Shown: positions 18,674 through 31,527 of the stretch, piece by piece
How positions within the stretch are numbered: position 1 is the stretch's first letter
How the letters are laid out: every line of letters begins with the position of its first letter
Assembly (NCBI GenBank): GCA_902561015.1
Contig: CACENB010000002.1
Span: 1 to 64,000 of the forward strand
DNA: 64,000 bases
Source: an uncultured Pelagibacteraceae bacterium
GTDB lineage: Bacteria; Pseudomonadota; Alphaproteobacteria; Pelagibacterales; Pelagibacteraceae
Reading direction: 5' to 3'
The notes under the pieces: generated by a model
Told to the model about the DNA's origin: nothing
Seen by the model: only the letters and a program-made list of their open reading frames with translations
Databases searched by the model: none
Position numbers and translations under genes: made by a program

Positions 18674-19656
18674 TAATTTGCCATACCTATTCCTCCAAGA
18701 TTTCTTGTATGTACAGTTAGAAATATTGAGTCTCTCTTATAAGCGGCATCTTCACCTGTAAATTGTTCTGCTTCTCTTCCAAGTGATAAAATCTGTCTTG
18801 ATGTTCCTTGTTTTAGATTTTTAAAAAATCCAGCTTTAGTAGCTGATCTAAATGTTAAAGTCATATCAACTGATCGAATATCGTAAATTTTGTCTGGATC
18901 TTTTGGATTTGCCTCTACAGCTCGACCAAATTTATCCATAGCAACAAATGACATATCTGTGAGATATTCTCTGACAAGTTCTCCAGAGTAACAATCACTA
19001 CCTGGGCAATTATCGACAACCCAACTTCCCGTATCTTCATCTAAAGGTTGACGCCAGTATTTCTTAGATCTAAAAACACCATAAAATTCATCTCCATCTT
19101 TTCTCAGAGCTCGAGCAAAATAAGATATTTTATATTTTTTATAATATTGTTCTCCAGCACCAATGTCAGCATTTGCATCAAAATCTCCGAAAACAATATG
19201 GATTTGATCACAGCAAACATTATTTATTTTTTCAGCGGTATCAAGTATCTCGTATCCTGGTGCTATAGGCTCTTCAGTACTTACTGCGGTTGCATCACCA
19301 ATTGTATTTCTATAAATAACTACAGGTGCGTGACTATCTCTCTCTGTAGCCGCAGTGTCACCTGCAACAAACTCTAAATAGTCAGTTTTAGGGATTTTAA
19401 TATTTAAAGGTCTTGCCTCATTCTCTGCATTGTAACCATAATAATATTTAAAACCTGCCATCCTTACATCTCTCATTATCATAGAGACAATATCTCTTCC
19501 TGACTTACTTATTCCAGCAACGTCCGTCACTCTAGAGTAAGTATTGTTTATGACAGAATAAGTAGTGTACATTGCGGCAATCAGTATTGAAGATACAACA
19601 ATACCAATAAGCATCTCTATTAAGGTTACACCGGAGTTTTGATGTGTTTTTATCAT
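18673..19656 (-). CDS. pilW: Minor pilin PilW-like
   Basis: MIKTHQNSG^VTLIEMLIGIVVSSILIAAMYTTYS; GRDIVSMIMRDVRMAGF typical of PilW. Confidence 0.82.
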   Translation of the reverse strand: MIKTHQNSGVTLIEMLIGIVVSSILIAAMYTTYSVINNTYSRVTDVAGISKSGRDIVSMIMRDVRMAGFKYYYGYNAENEARPLNIKIPKTDYLEFVAGDTAATERDSHAPVVIYRNTIGDATAVSTEEPIAPGYEILDTAEKINNVCCDQIHIVFGDFDANADIGAGEQYYKKYKISYFARALRKDGDEFYGVFRSKKYWRQPLDEDTGSWVVDNCPGSDCYSGELVREYLTDMSFVAMDKFGRAVEANPKDPDKIYDIRSVDMTLTFRSATKAGFFKNLKQGTSRQILSLGREAEQFTGEDAAYKRDSIFLTVHTRNLGGIGMAN

Positions 19657-20399
19657 TCCTCAGCTCCCCGAGTTTGAAATTTAGGTTCATAGTCTGCTTG
19701 AAAATATAAAAATCGTCTTTTCTTTCCATCGTTTAAGTTAAATTGGATCCTACCAACATACATTCTATCATCGAATATATTATTATTAGTATAAGCACAC
19801 TTGTTTGCAGACCAACGACACATCTCAAACATTTTAATCGACTTTGTATCTTTTTCTGTTTTACATTTTATTAGTTGATCTTGATTTAAAATTGCACCCC
19901 ATTTAAGTAATTGGTTCGAAGCAGCACTTTTACCACCCCATATCGATGCTTCATCTTTTTTATAAAGAGGATCTTTGTCATCCTCTGAACACTTATCTGT
20001 TACAATAGAAGTTTTTATATTGTTAAGTTTTGTATCTGACCCACATGCATCAGTGCTTTCAGTATCTTCAGATTCCTCAAAATCTAGATTAGCATAAAAT
20101 TGTACAAATTTTGCGCATGCTTTTCTGTCTAACTCTGTTGGCATATATGCTTTGCCCTGTTCATATACCAATGCTTTTTCATCATCTTCACTTACACCTA
20201 CGATAGTATCTTTATAGCCAAGCACTCCCTCTGCAATCATTCCAGCTAGATGTCCAGCTTTTGACCTCTCGCTTGAAACATCAATGGAATTAACCGCATA
20301 TCCAACCATTTGAAAAATTCCAATAAAACCAATTCCAACAATTACACTTGCCACAATTGCCTCTAGTATCGACATTCCTTTTTCTTTTTTTTTAATCAT
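19653..20399 (-). CDS. pilV: Minor pilin PilV-like
   Basis: MIKKKEKG^MSILEAIVASVIVGIGFIGIF from ATG at 20399; the upstream ORF extension overlaps the preceding gene and is unlikely. Confidence 0.78.
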   Translation of the reverse strand: MIKKKEKGMSILEAIVASVIVGIGFIGIFQMVGYAVNSIDVSSERSKAGHLAGMIAEGVLGYKDTIVGVSEDDEKALVYEQGKAYMPTELDRKACAKFVQFYANLDFEESEDTESTDACGSDTKLNNIKTSIVTDKCSEDDKDPLYKKDEASIWGGKSAASNQLLKWGAILNQDQLIKCKTEKDTKSIKMFEMCRWSANKCAYTNNNIFDDRMYVGRIQFNLNDGKKRRFLYFQADYEPKFQTRGAEE

Positions 20400-20400
20400 T

Positions 20401-21072
20401 TTATTGACTAACCCACTCTCCAGACGCCCCTTTTCTTTCATTCCATTTTTCAAGTTTTATATTTCCAAATCTTGACCACACAATACGATAATCGCACTGA
20501 GGACCTTTTATTTCATCTTGATCATCACAAACTCCGCCCCGCCCGGACATTTCAAATGAATTGGATCCCTGAAAAAAATTTGAAGTACTATACCATCTTC
20601 CATCTTTAGAAAAACAAACTGCTTCCTCACCATTAAAATTTGTTTCAATATTATTTAATATTTCTTGACTAACTTCAGCTCTATCAGTATCTGCGCCATC
20701 ATGGTCCCAATCTTCTCTATCTAATGAACATCTGTCAGTTTCACTTCGAAAGGTCATGTCTTGAGTAATTTTATTACCTAATGTATCGGCCGTCATTCCC
20801 CTTGATGTAACAGTTAGAGTAGTAATGCCAGTATCCTGATCAATCTCAAAATTCATATAAACTTGAGCAAAAGCGTATAAGCCCCTTTGAACTTGTGAAT
20901 TAATGTTATCAAATATGTTTACCACTCTAATAACATCTGTTTTCACTGCCCTAGATTTATTCCAGTCCATTATTTGAGGGAAAGCAAATGCCGATAGTAT
21001 GCCTACGATACATAGCACAACTATAACTTCTAAAGTTGTAAAACCTTTATTGTTCTCTACCAGCTGATGCAT
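20401..21072 (-). CDS. Minor pilin (FimT/GspH-like)
   Basis: MHQLVENNKG^FTTLEVIVVLCIVGILSAFAFPQIMDW; likely ATG at 21072 (ORF opens at 21093) overlapping the pilT 3' end. Confidence 0.78.
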   Translation of the reverse strand: MHQLVENNKGFTTLEVIVVLCIVGILSAFAFPQIMDWNKSRAVKTDVIRVVNIFDNINSQVQRGLYAFAQVYMNFEIDQDTGITTLTVTSRGMTADTLGNKITQDMTFRSETDRCSLDREDWDHDGADTDRAEVSQEILNNIETNFNGEEAVCFSKDGRWYSTSNFFQGSNSFEMSGRGGVCDDQDEIKGPQCDYRIVWSRFGNIKLEKWNERKGASGEWVSQ

Positions 21073-22060
21073 CAATTTTACCTGCTTTAACAAGTTCTTC
21101 CAATGATTTGGTCATTGTAATCATTCCTTCCTTAACGGCGGTCTGCATGATGCTTGGTATTTGGTGGATCTTAGATTCTCTAATTAAGTTTTGAATTGGT
21201 GCAGTACATTTCATTACCTCAAAGGCACCACAACGACCTTGCCCGTCTTTTGTTTTAAGAAGTCTTTGGGTTACGACCATTTTTAAAGATGTAGAAATTT
21301 GAGCTCTTATCTGCGCTTGTTGTTCTGGCGGAAATACGTCTATGATTCTGTTTATGGTACTTGGAGCACCACTTGTATGCAAAGTTCCAAAAACAAGGTG
21401 ACCTGTCTCAGCTGCAGTTAAAGCAAGTGAAACTGTTTCAAGATCTCTCATCTCTCCTACTAATATAACATCTGGATCTTCTCTCAATGCGGCTTTTAAG
21501 GCGCTTGCAAAAGATTGAGTTTGTTTTCCTACCTCTCTATGAGAGACAATACTCTTTATATCTTTATGAATAAACTCAACTGGGTCTTCAACTGTTATAA
21601 TATTTGATGTTCTTGTCTTGTTAATTTCATTCACTATGGCTGCAAGGGTTGTTGACTTACCCGAACCTGTTGGACCTGTCACCAGGACCAAACCTTTATG
21701 CATATCAATAATATCATAAAGAACAGGTGGTAGATCAAATTGATCCATTGTCGGAATTACACTCTCAACTCTTCTTAATACTGCAGCAGGTCCATGAATA
21801 GTTTTGTAAAAGTTTGCTCTAAATCTTAGTCCACTCAAAGTTACTGAGGAATCTAATTCATGAGTATCCTTAAATCTATTCATTTCAATTTCATTACAGT
21901 TTGTTGATAATAAATCTTGAAGATCCTGAGCTTTAACTACAACCTCTTGAATTTTATGAATTTCACCAGTTTGACGGTAAGCTAAAGGCCAACCACTTCT
22001 AATATGAAAATCGGAAATCTTTTTATTATTTTTGGCGAGTTCTTCTAATTTTTCAAACAT
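21047..22060 (-). CDS. pilT: Type IV pilus retraction ATPase PilT
   Basis: GPTGSGKSTTLAAIVNEIN, ITVEDPVEFIHKD, ALREDPDVILVGEMRDLETVSLALTAAETGHLVFGTLHT. Confidence 0.95.
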   Translation of the reverse strand: MFEKLEELAKNNKKISDFHIRSGWPLAYRQTGEIHKIQEVVVKAQDLQDLLSTNCNEIEMNRFKDTHELDSSVTLSGLRFRANFYKTIHGPAAVLRRVESVIPTMDQFDLPPVLYDIIDMHKGLVLVTGPTGSGKSTTLAAIVNEINKTRTSNIITVEDPVEFIHKDIKSIVSHREVGKQTQSFASALKAALREDPDVILVGEMRDLETVSLALTAAETGHLVFGTLHTSGAPSTINRIIDVFPPEQQAQIRAQISTSLKMVVTQRLLKTKDGQGRCGAFEVMKCTAPIQNLIRESKIHQIPSIMQTAVKEGMITMTKSLEELVKAGKIDASAGREQ

Positions 22061-22109
22061 AATAATTATTTATAAGTGATTATATAATTATATCACTTTA
22101 AAAGTAAAA

Positions 22110-22138
22110 TTTACTATGATTAATAATCATTCAGTAAA
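22110..22138. promoter_or_regulatory. Interrupted dyad TTTACT-ATGATTA-A-TAATCAT-TC-AGTAAA upstream of pilT
   Basis: Perfect ATGATTA-A-TAATCAT palindrome at 22116-22130 extended by TTTACT/AGTAAA. Confidence 0.35.
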
Positions 22139-22183
22139 AAGTTAGAAAATTCAAAAAATCTTATGATACAACTTCAGATAGTA

Positions 22184-22200
22184 AGGTCAAAATGGGTTAC
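22184..22200. promoter_or_regulatory. Putative T4P regulatory motif, copy C (AGGTCAAAATGGGTTAC)
   Basis: 12/17 with 9361-9377 and 11/17 with 311-327; 124 nt upstream of pilT ATG. On the minus strand it reads AACCCATTTTGACC-N16-TATCAT, resembling -35/-10. Confidence 0.4.
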
Positions 22201-22265
22201 TTACTATTTTATCTCATCTAATACGATAGACTCTTAAAAAAATTTAAATTACCTTTTGTGAACTA

Positions 22266-22505
22266 ATGAGTACTGAAAATTTAAATGCAAACCAAATTGA
22301 AAATGCAATTAATCAATCTGATATTGGTCATTATATTGAGAAAAGTTTAGACAACTTTTCAATTCCAAATACCGACAAAGAATTCTGGAAGCTTTATAAT
22401 AAAAATAATCCAGATGATGACGGTGACCAAGTAAAAACTGTTTTTGGTATTTGCTTTACTTTTTTTGCACTGCTTATATTGGGATCATACTCCTGTCTTT
22501 TATAA
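22266..22505 (+). CDS. Small protein of unknown function with C-terminal TM segment
   Basis: 79-aa ORF ending in FGICFTFFALLILGSYSCLL, divergent from pilT. Confidence 0.5.
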   Translation: MSTENLNANQIENAINQSDIGHYIEKSLDNFSIPNTDKEFWKLYNKNNPDDDGDQVKTVFGICFTFFALLILGSYSCLL

Positions 22506-22536
22506 GACAATAATTTTTTCAATGATTAATTTTTAA

Positions 22537-23199
22537 TTAATCAACTCTCCAGTCAGTTTTGAATGTAACATAGTTTACTTGGATACATCTTCTCTCTTTA
22601 ATAATCTTTTTTTTTTCCATTCCATGCCAGGTATTCGGTCCGCTGGAAAAAAGATACCCATAATTGTGTTTATAAGGAACTGTTTTCACTTTTTCTAATT
22701 TATCGTTGTAAAAATCAGTCCCCAAATCTTCTGACTCGCCTTCTTTATTAACAAAAATTAATCCTGACATTAGTTTTTCTTTGATATCACAGTGCGGTTT
22801 CAACCAAAAACCTTCACGATCACATATTACTTCTAATCTAACGTAAGAGTTAGATAGATCTTTGCTAATCATTTTTGAAATAGCCTCATAGGTTTCTTTG
22901 GATTGTAATTCGTTAATGAATTTTACTAAATTTGGAAATTGTGATGAATTTTCTTTTGTTACAAAGCATCTAAATTTTATCGCCTTACCTCCAGACGCTA
23001 TTCCCTCTCTAAATTCTGCCGCTCCACCATCAATTGCTCTAGTACCGTCATAAGTAAGATTATGTTTGCTGACATCCGGTATATCAGCGGTAATTATTTC
23101 TTGAATCGTTTTATCGCTTAAGGCATTTTTATATTCCCAATGATCAAACGGGAAATCATACTTTTTTGATTGTTTTAAAATCGAATTAAGAAATGTCAT
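22537..23199 (-). CDS. 2OG-Fe(II) oxygenase-like protein
   Basis: RLEVICDREGFWLKPHCDIKEKLMSGLIFVNKEG (HxD) and a distal PNTWHGMEKK...RRCIQVNYV region. Confidence 0.65.
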   Translation of the reverse strand: MTFLNSILKQSKKYDFPFDHWEYKNALSDKTIQEIITADIPDVSKHNLTYDGTRAIDGGAAEFREGIASGGKAIKFRCFVTKENSSQFPNLVKFINELQSKETYEAISKMISKDLSNSYVRLEVICDREGFWLKPHCDIKEKLMSGLIFVNKEGESEDLGTDFYNDKLEKVKTVPYKHNYGYLFSSGPNTWHGMEKKKIIKERRCIQVNYVTFKTDWRVD

Positions 23200-24136
23200 A
23201 GTTTTTTATTTTGCTCTTTATATATCTTGATATTCTATATGTTTCATTAAGTTTATCATATCTCCAATTATCTACTTTGTCATTTAGATCTCTAATAATA
23301 TTAAGTTCTTTAAAAATTTCAAAAAATTTTTTAAATCTATCGTTATTTTTGACATGTGGCATGTGTGCTACATAAATCGGTTTACCAGTAATTGCCGCTT
23401 CAGAAATCATAGATGTAGAGTCACAAGTAACAACTATATGATCTGAAAGTCTCAAGGATGATAGGTATGCTTTTTTATCAATATCTGTAATGACGATCTG
23501 GTTTTCATCAAAATAATTTTTCGCTTTTTCAATTATCTTTTTAGGAGTTCGCATTGAGGGAATTAATATCAACTGATATCCATTATTTAAAAAGTTTTGT
23601 TTAATCTTATAAAAAATGTTCTCTATTTCTGTTTCCTTATAATCATAATATTTATTAGGTCCTCCAACTATTAGAGTAACTATTTTTTCTTTATTGATTC
23701 TAGGTTTCAAATAAGAAATATTTTCATCTAATTCTTTCTCTGTTAAATAATGAATAGCTCCTTTGCTAGAAATAACATTTTCTCCTATCAAACCATCATG
23801 TTCAGGAGCAACCACAAAATCAAACTTAGATAACGAAACCTTTGGATCTTGAATATGAATATTAATAATTTTATCCTTAAGTTTTTTTTTTAAAAAAAGT
23901 GATGGAATTACACTTTTTCTGCCACAAGAAATAACAATATTTAAATCATTATCAATTTTGTTTTTAAATACAAAACTATGTATTGGAGTTATTTTTGGTG
24001 GAATAAGTTTCCAAAAATTATTAAGTTCAATTTTTTCGTGTATAAAATCAATATCTAAAGCCTTCGCTAGTCCTTCAACCTGGCTAATCATGCCGTGCAT
24101 ACCTTCGGTCAATAATAAACCTTTTAATTTAGTCAT
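23186..24136 (-). CDS. ELM1/DUF1022-like family protein
   Basis: LTEGMHGMISQVEGLAKALD, GRKSVIPSLFLK, IVGGPNKYYDY, VTCDSTSMISEAAITGKPIYV. Confidence 0.7.
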   Translation of the reverse strand: MTKLKGLLLTEGMHGMISQVEGLAKALDIDFIHEKIELNNFWKLIPPKITPIHSFVFKNKIDNDLNIVISCGRKSVIPSLFLKKKLKDKIINIHIQDPKVSLSKFDFVVAPEHDGLIGENVISSKGAIHYLTEKELDENISYLKPRINKEKIVTLIVGGPNKYYDYKETEIENIFYKIKQNFLNNGYQLILIPSMRTPKKIIEKAKNYFDENQIVITDIDKKAYLSSLRLSDHIVVTCDSTSMISEAAITGKPIYVAHMPHVKNNDRFKKFFEIFKELNIIRDLNDKVDNWRYDKLNETYRISRYIKSKIKNYDIS

Positions 24137-24157
24137 TAATCACTATATAGCTTTCAT

Positions 24158-25102
24158 ATGAGTCAAAATCCAACTAAACACACAAAAGTGTTAATAATTG
24201 GATCTGGTCCAGCCGGATATACCGCAGCAGTTTATGCAGCAAGAGCAATGCTTAACCCTATCTTGGTTTATGGCTCAGAACCTGGAGGACAGCTCACCAC
24301 AACTACAGACGTAGAAAATTATCCTGGTTTTGCCGATGTTATACAAGGTCCATGGTTGATGGATCAAATGAAAGAACAAGCTAAAGCAGTTGGGACTGAA
24401 ATGATAGAAGATCACATTAGTTCAGTTAATTTAAAAACTTCTCCTTTTGAAGCAATCGGTGACACCGGTCAAAAATACACTGCAGACAGCATTATTATCT
24501 CAACTGGTGCTCAAGCAAGATGGTTAAACTTAAAATCTGAACAAGAATTTAGAGGGTTTGGCGTTTCGGCATGTGCGACTTGTGACGGATTTTTCTTTAA
24601 AGACAAAGAGGTTGCAGTTGTAGGTGGTGGTAACGCAGCTGTTGAAGAAGCAATGTTTCTTACAAAATTTGCTTCAAAAGTAAAATTAATCCACAGAAGA
24701 GACAGTTTAAGAGCAGAAAAAATGCTTCAAAAAAAATTAATGGAGAACAAAAAAATTGAAATTATCTGGGACTCGGTTGTAGAAGATATTGTCGGAGACC
24801 AAGACCCTAAGAATGTTAAAGGAATTAAAGTAAAAAATGTAAAAACAAACAAAATTGAAGAAATTAAATTAGATGGAGTTTTTATTGCCATCGGTCATGA
24901 TCCCGCTACACAATTATTTAAAGATCAACTTACTATGGATAAAGAAGGCTATTTAATTACTAAACCAGATTCTACAGAAACAAATATTCCTGGTGTTTAT
25001 GCAGCTGGCGATGTTAAAGATAAAACATTTAGACAAGCGGTAACTGCAGCTGGAATGGGTTGTATGGCAGCTTTGGAAGCTGAAAAATTTTTATCACATT
25101 AA
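24158..25102 (+). CDS. trxB: Thioredoxin reductase
   Basis: GSGPAGYTAAVYAARA, redox motif CATCDGFFFKDKEVAVVGGGNAAVEEA, YAAGDVKDKTFRQAVTAAGMG. Confidence 0.96.
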   Translation: MSQNPTKHTKVLIIGSGPAGYTAAVYAARAMLNPILVYGSEPGGQLTTTTDVENYPGFADVIQGPWLMDQMKEQAKAVGTEMIEDHISSVNLKTSPFEAIGDTGQKYTADSIIISTGAQARWLNLKSEQEFRGFGVSACATCDGFFFKDKEVAVVGGGNAAVEEAMFLTKFASKVKLIHRRDSLRAEKMLQKKLMENKKIEIIWDSVVEDIVGDQDPKNVKGIKVKNVKTNKIEEIKLDGVFIAIGHDPATQLFKDQLTMDKEGYLITKPDSTETNIPGVYAAGDVKDKTFRQAVTAAGMGCMAALEAEKFLSH

Positions 25103-25103
25103 A

Positions 25104-26051
25104 GTGAAAAATAATTTACATGTATTTTTAGGTGCAACTGTAGCTGATGCTGCAGCAAGACCTTTACATTGGGTTTATAATCAAAAAAAACTCAATTCTT
25201 ACATAAAGGGAAAAAAAGACTTCTCCTTCTTAAAAGAAAATAAAAGTCCTTTTTATAATATTAAAACAGGTAATGTTTCTGGATATAATGAAATTGGTCA
25301 GGTCATGTTCAAGACATTGCTTGAAGGACATGATGATATCAACTCAAGATTTAAAAAAAATATTCTTAAAAATTTCGGCCCTGGAAGTATTTATTGGAGG
25401 AATCTAGGACTTAGATCAAAATATAAAAAAGTTAAAGACTGGCGTGGCATAATTAGTGGTCCCTGGATTCATCAAAATGTAATTGAAACTGTAAAAAATA
25501 TAAAATTAAAAAAAAAATTTACTGGTGGGGTTAAAGTAAATGAGTCAGATGGTTTTTGTGCCAGCCTTCCATATTTTCTTTATGGTTATGATTTTAAAAG
25601 TTTAGAGAAGATAATCGCTACTGTAACAGTTTCAAAGATCAGTCACAAATATGCATTAGCAAAATTTCACATTATAGATCTTGCTCTTAAAGGTGCAAAA
25701 AATCCAATAAATGAATTTGTTAAAAAATTTAAAAAAAACCCTACTTACAAGATAATTATAGATGACATAATTAAAATTAAAAAATTAAAATCAAAGTCTC
25801 ACTCATTGATTGTAAAAAAACTAGGAATGGCATGCAGCTATCCAGGTACGTTTAATAGCTCCGTTCATGCAATACTAAGTTCAACAAACTATCAAAGAGC
25901 TATTTTAAAAACAATTAAGGCTGGTGGATGTAATTGCTCAAGAGCAAATTTTATTGGTGCGTATTTTGCGGCATTAAAAGGATTAAACTCTATTCCAAAA
26001 TCGTGGATTGAAAAAACTCTTCCAGCAAAAAAGATTTTAAATCAAAAATAA
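25104..26051 (+). CDS. ADP-ribosylglycohydrolase-family protein
   Basis: LGATVADAAARPLHWVYN N-terminal motif of ADP-ribosylglycohydrolase-like proteins; GTG start. Confidence 0.6.
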   Translation: MKNNLHVFLGATVADAAARPLHWVYNQKKLNSYIKGKKDFSFLKENKSPFYNIKTGNVSGYNEIGQVMFKTLLEGHDDINSRFKKNILKNFGPGSIYWRNLGLRSKYKKVKDWRGIISGPWIHQNVIETVKNIKLKKKFTGGVKVNESDGFCASLPYFLYGYDFKSLEKIIATVTVSKISHKYALAKFHIIDLALKGAKNPINEFVKKFKKNPTYKIIIDDIIKIKKLKSKSHSLIVKKLGMACSYPGTFNSSVHAILSSTNYQRAILKTIKAGGCNCSRANFIGAYFAALKGLNSIPKSWIEKTLPAKKILNQK

Positions 26052-26053
26052 AA

Positions 26054-29436
<3,383 letters not shown>

Positions 29437-29455
<19 letters not shown>

Positions 29456-30192
29456 TAATTACTGGTGGGGCAACTAGAATTGGAGCTGCAATAGCTGAAG
29501 AATTATCTGGCCCGAATATAGAAATAATTATCCATTATAATAAATCAAAATCCAAAGCTGAGAAGTTAAAGACGAAATTGCAAAAATATGGAGCAATTGT
29601 AAATTTGGTTCAAGGTGACTTAAGTAAAGAAAAAGATATTTCGAGAATTATCAAATTTTCAAAATCCAAAATGAAATTTTTTGATTGCTTAATTAATAAT
29701 GCTTCAATATTTGAGAATGACAAATTAAAAAATTTTAACTCAGACAGTTGGGAGAAGCATATTTCAACAAATCTTAAAGCCCCAGCTTTTTTATCAAAAG
29801 AGTTTTCGAAAAATACTAGGGGAAAAAATAACAATATCATTAATATTATTGACCAAAGAGTTTTTAAGTTAACCCCCTTTTTCTTTTCATATACTCTCAG
29901 TAAAAGTGGACTTTACACTTTAACTAAAACCAGCGCCATGAGCCTTGCACCAAAAATACGTGTAAATGGGATAGCTCCTGGTCCCACAATAAAGAATAAA
30001 AGACAATCAGAAAAACATTTTCGAAAACAATATTTAGCAACACTGTTAAAACAACAGGTAAATGTTGAAGAAATATGTAAAGCTGTAAAGTTTTTTATTG
30101 AAAATGATTCCATTACAGGGCAAATTTTGGCTATGGATAGCGGTCAAAGTTTAAATTGGCAAACCCCCGACGTAATAAACAGTAAAGAATGA
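29437..30192 (+). CDS. SDR, pteridine reductase/FolM-like
   Basis: TGGATRIG (TGxxxRxG cofactor motif), [22 protein letters not shown]; two genes upstream of folB; GTG start. Confidence 0.78.
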
Positions 30193-31097
30193 GATTTTTA
30201 ATTCTTACTATTTGGTTATATCTTACATCAATAGTTTATGCGGATAATCATAATATTAACCAAAGTGGATTTTTATCAAAAAAATTAAAGGTAACAAAAT
30301 TATCAAAGATAGATAATCCTAAAGAAAAAATAATTTTAATTTATAATCACGGTCAAAATACTTTTGATGGCTCAGGCAAATCTTGTACAGATTATGGGCA
30401 AATTAGAAATCAAGCTTCACTTGTTGGTGAAAGAATAAATGGAAAAGAGATTATGGTTTATAATCTTTGTACTCATAAATTAAAAGGCGATATGCCATTA
30501 AAATGGTGGGTATCAAAAGATAAACCGTATGTAGGAAAAACAAAAATAGACAAAAGGGTTGAGGCTAATTTGCAATTAGTAAAAAAAATTAATTCTTTGG
30601 GTATTCCAAGAAATCAAATTTTTGTAACTGGACATTCTTGTGGAGGTCTTACAACTTTATTATTTTTTTCAAGACACCCCGATCAAGCAGCTGGAGGAAT
30701 AGCATATATGCAGGCATGTTTTGGTAAAATTTCGAAACAATATAAAGTTAAAAAACTAGGAGCTGATAAAGCTTTAGAAAATTTTAAAAAGAAAAGACCT
30801 GGACCATATAAAATTCGTGAAAAATTTAATGATGAAATTAAAAATTTGAAAGTACCGCTACTAGCCTTTACCCATCCGAAAGATAATTATGAGGGATTAC
30901 TATCAGACTGGCTGGAAGATATACCTGGCATGAAAAGAATAGTTATCTCGGATGATTTAAAAATTAATGGGGTAAAATGTAAAAAGAAGGGAAAATATAA
31001 AACGGAGCCTATTAAGAGAGGACACGATATGGACCAGGGCACTTGTTTCCAGTATTATAATTCAGAAATAAAAAAATATATCAAATCAAGAATTTAA
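30189..31097 (+). CDS. Secreted alpha/beta hydrolase-like protein
   Basis: Signal peptide; nucleophile elbow FVTGHSCGGLTTLLFFSRHP; late HPKDNYEG and KRGHDMDQG. Confidence 0.6.
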   Translation: MRFLILTIWLYLTSIVYADNHNINQSGFLSKKLKVTKLSKIDNPKEKIILIYNHGQNTFDGSGKSCTDYGQIRNQASLVGERINGKEIMVYNLCTHKLKGDMPLKWWVSKDKPYVGKTKIDKRVEANLQLVKKINSLGIPRNQIFVTGHSCGGLTTLLFFSRHPDQAAGGIAYMQACFGKISKQYKVKKLGADKALENFKKKRPGPYKIREKFNDEIKNLKVPLLAFTHPKDNYEGLLSDWLEDIPGMKRIVISDDLKINGVKCKKKGKYKTEPIKRGHDMDQGTCFQYYNSEIKKYIKSRI

Positions 31098-31101
31098 TTT
31101 T

Positions 31102-31527
31102 ATGAGAAAGAATAACTTTAGAGTTGTTAAAATTGATAAGAAAAAATCTCTTTTTAATTATGAGAAAAAAATTTTAATCAACGAACTAATTCTAGATTTA
31201 AAACTTGGTTATTATGATTTTGAGAAAGTTAAAGCACAAAAAGTAAAATTTAGCTTAGAAATAGATTGTGAAGACAAAAAACCAACTAATGATAAGGATA
31301 TTAAATCAATTGTAAACTATGGCACGGTGGTAAAATTAATAAAGAACTTAGTAAAAAAGAAACATTATAATTTTTTAGAGACATTGGCTGAGGCTGTATT
31401 TGATGAACTATTTAAAGACAAGAGAATAGGTAAAATAACTTTAAAAATTGAGAAACTAGAAATCTTAAAAAATTGCTCATCTGTTGGAATTCAAATTTCA
31501 AAAAAAAGAAGTCATGATAAGCTCTGA
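31102..31527 (+). CDS. folB: Dihydroneopterin aldolase (FolB)
   Basis: [27 protein letters not shown]...[34 protein letters not shown]. Confidence 0.82.
   Translation: MRKNNFRVVKIDKKKSLFNYEKKILINELILDLKLGYYDFEKVKAQKVKFSLEIDCEDKKPTNDKDIKSIVNYGTVVKLIKNLVKKKHYNFLETLAEAVFDELFKDKRIGKITLKIEKLEILKNCSSVGIQISKKRSHDKL

Noticed and set aside
1-22100. T4P locus as a recently acquired mobile island
   Set aside because: No integrase, transposase or direct repeats, no tRNA boundary, and no obvious composition shift by eye.
22524-22542. GATTAATT-TTT-AATTAATC hairpin as a terminator
   Set aside because: Perfect but entirely A/T-weak stem apart from one G-C pair, overlaps the stop of the oxygenase gene; insufficient support.
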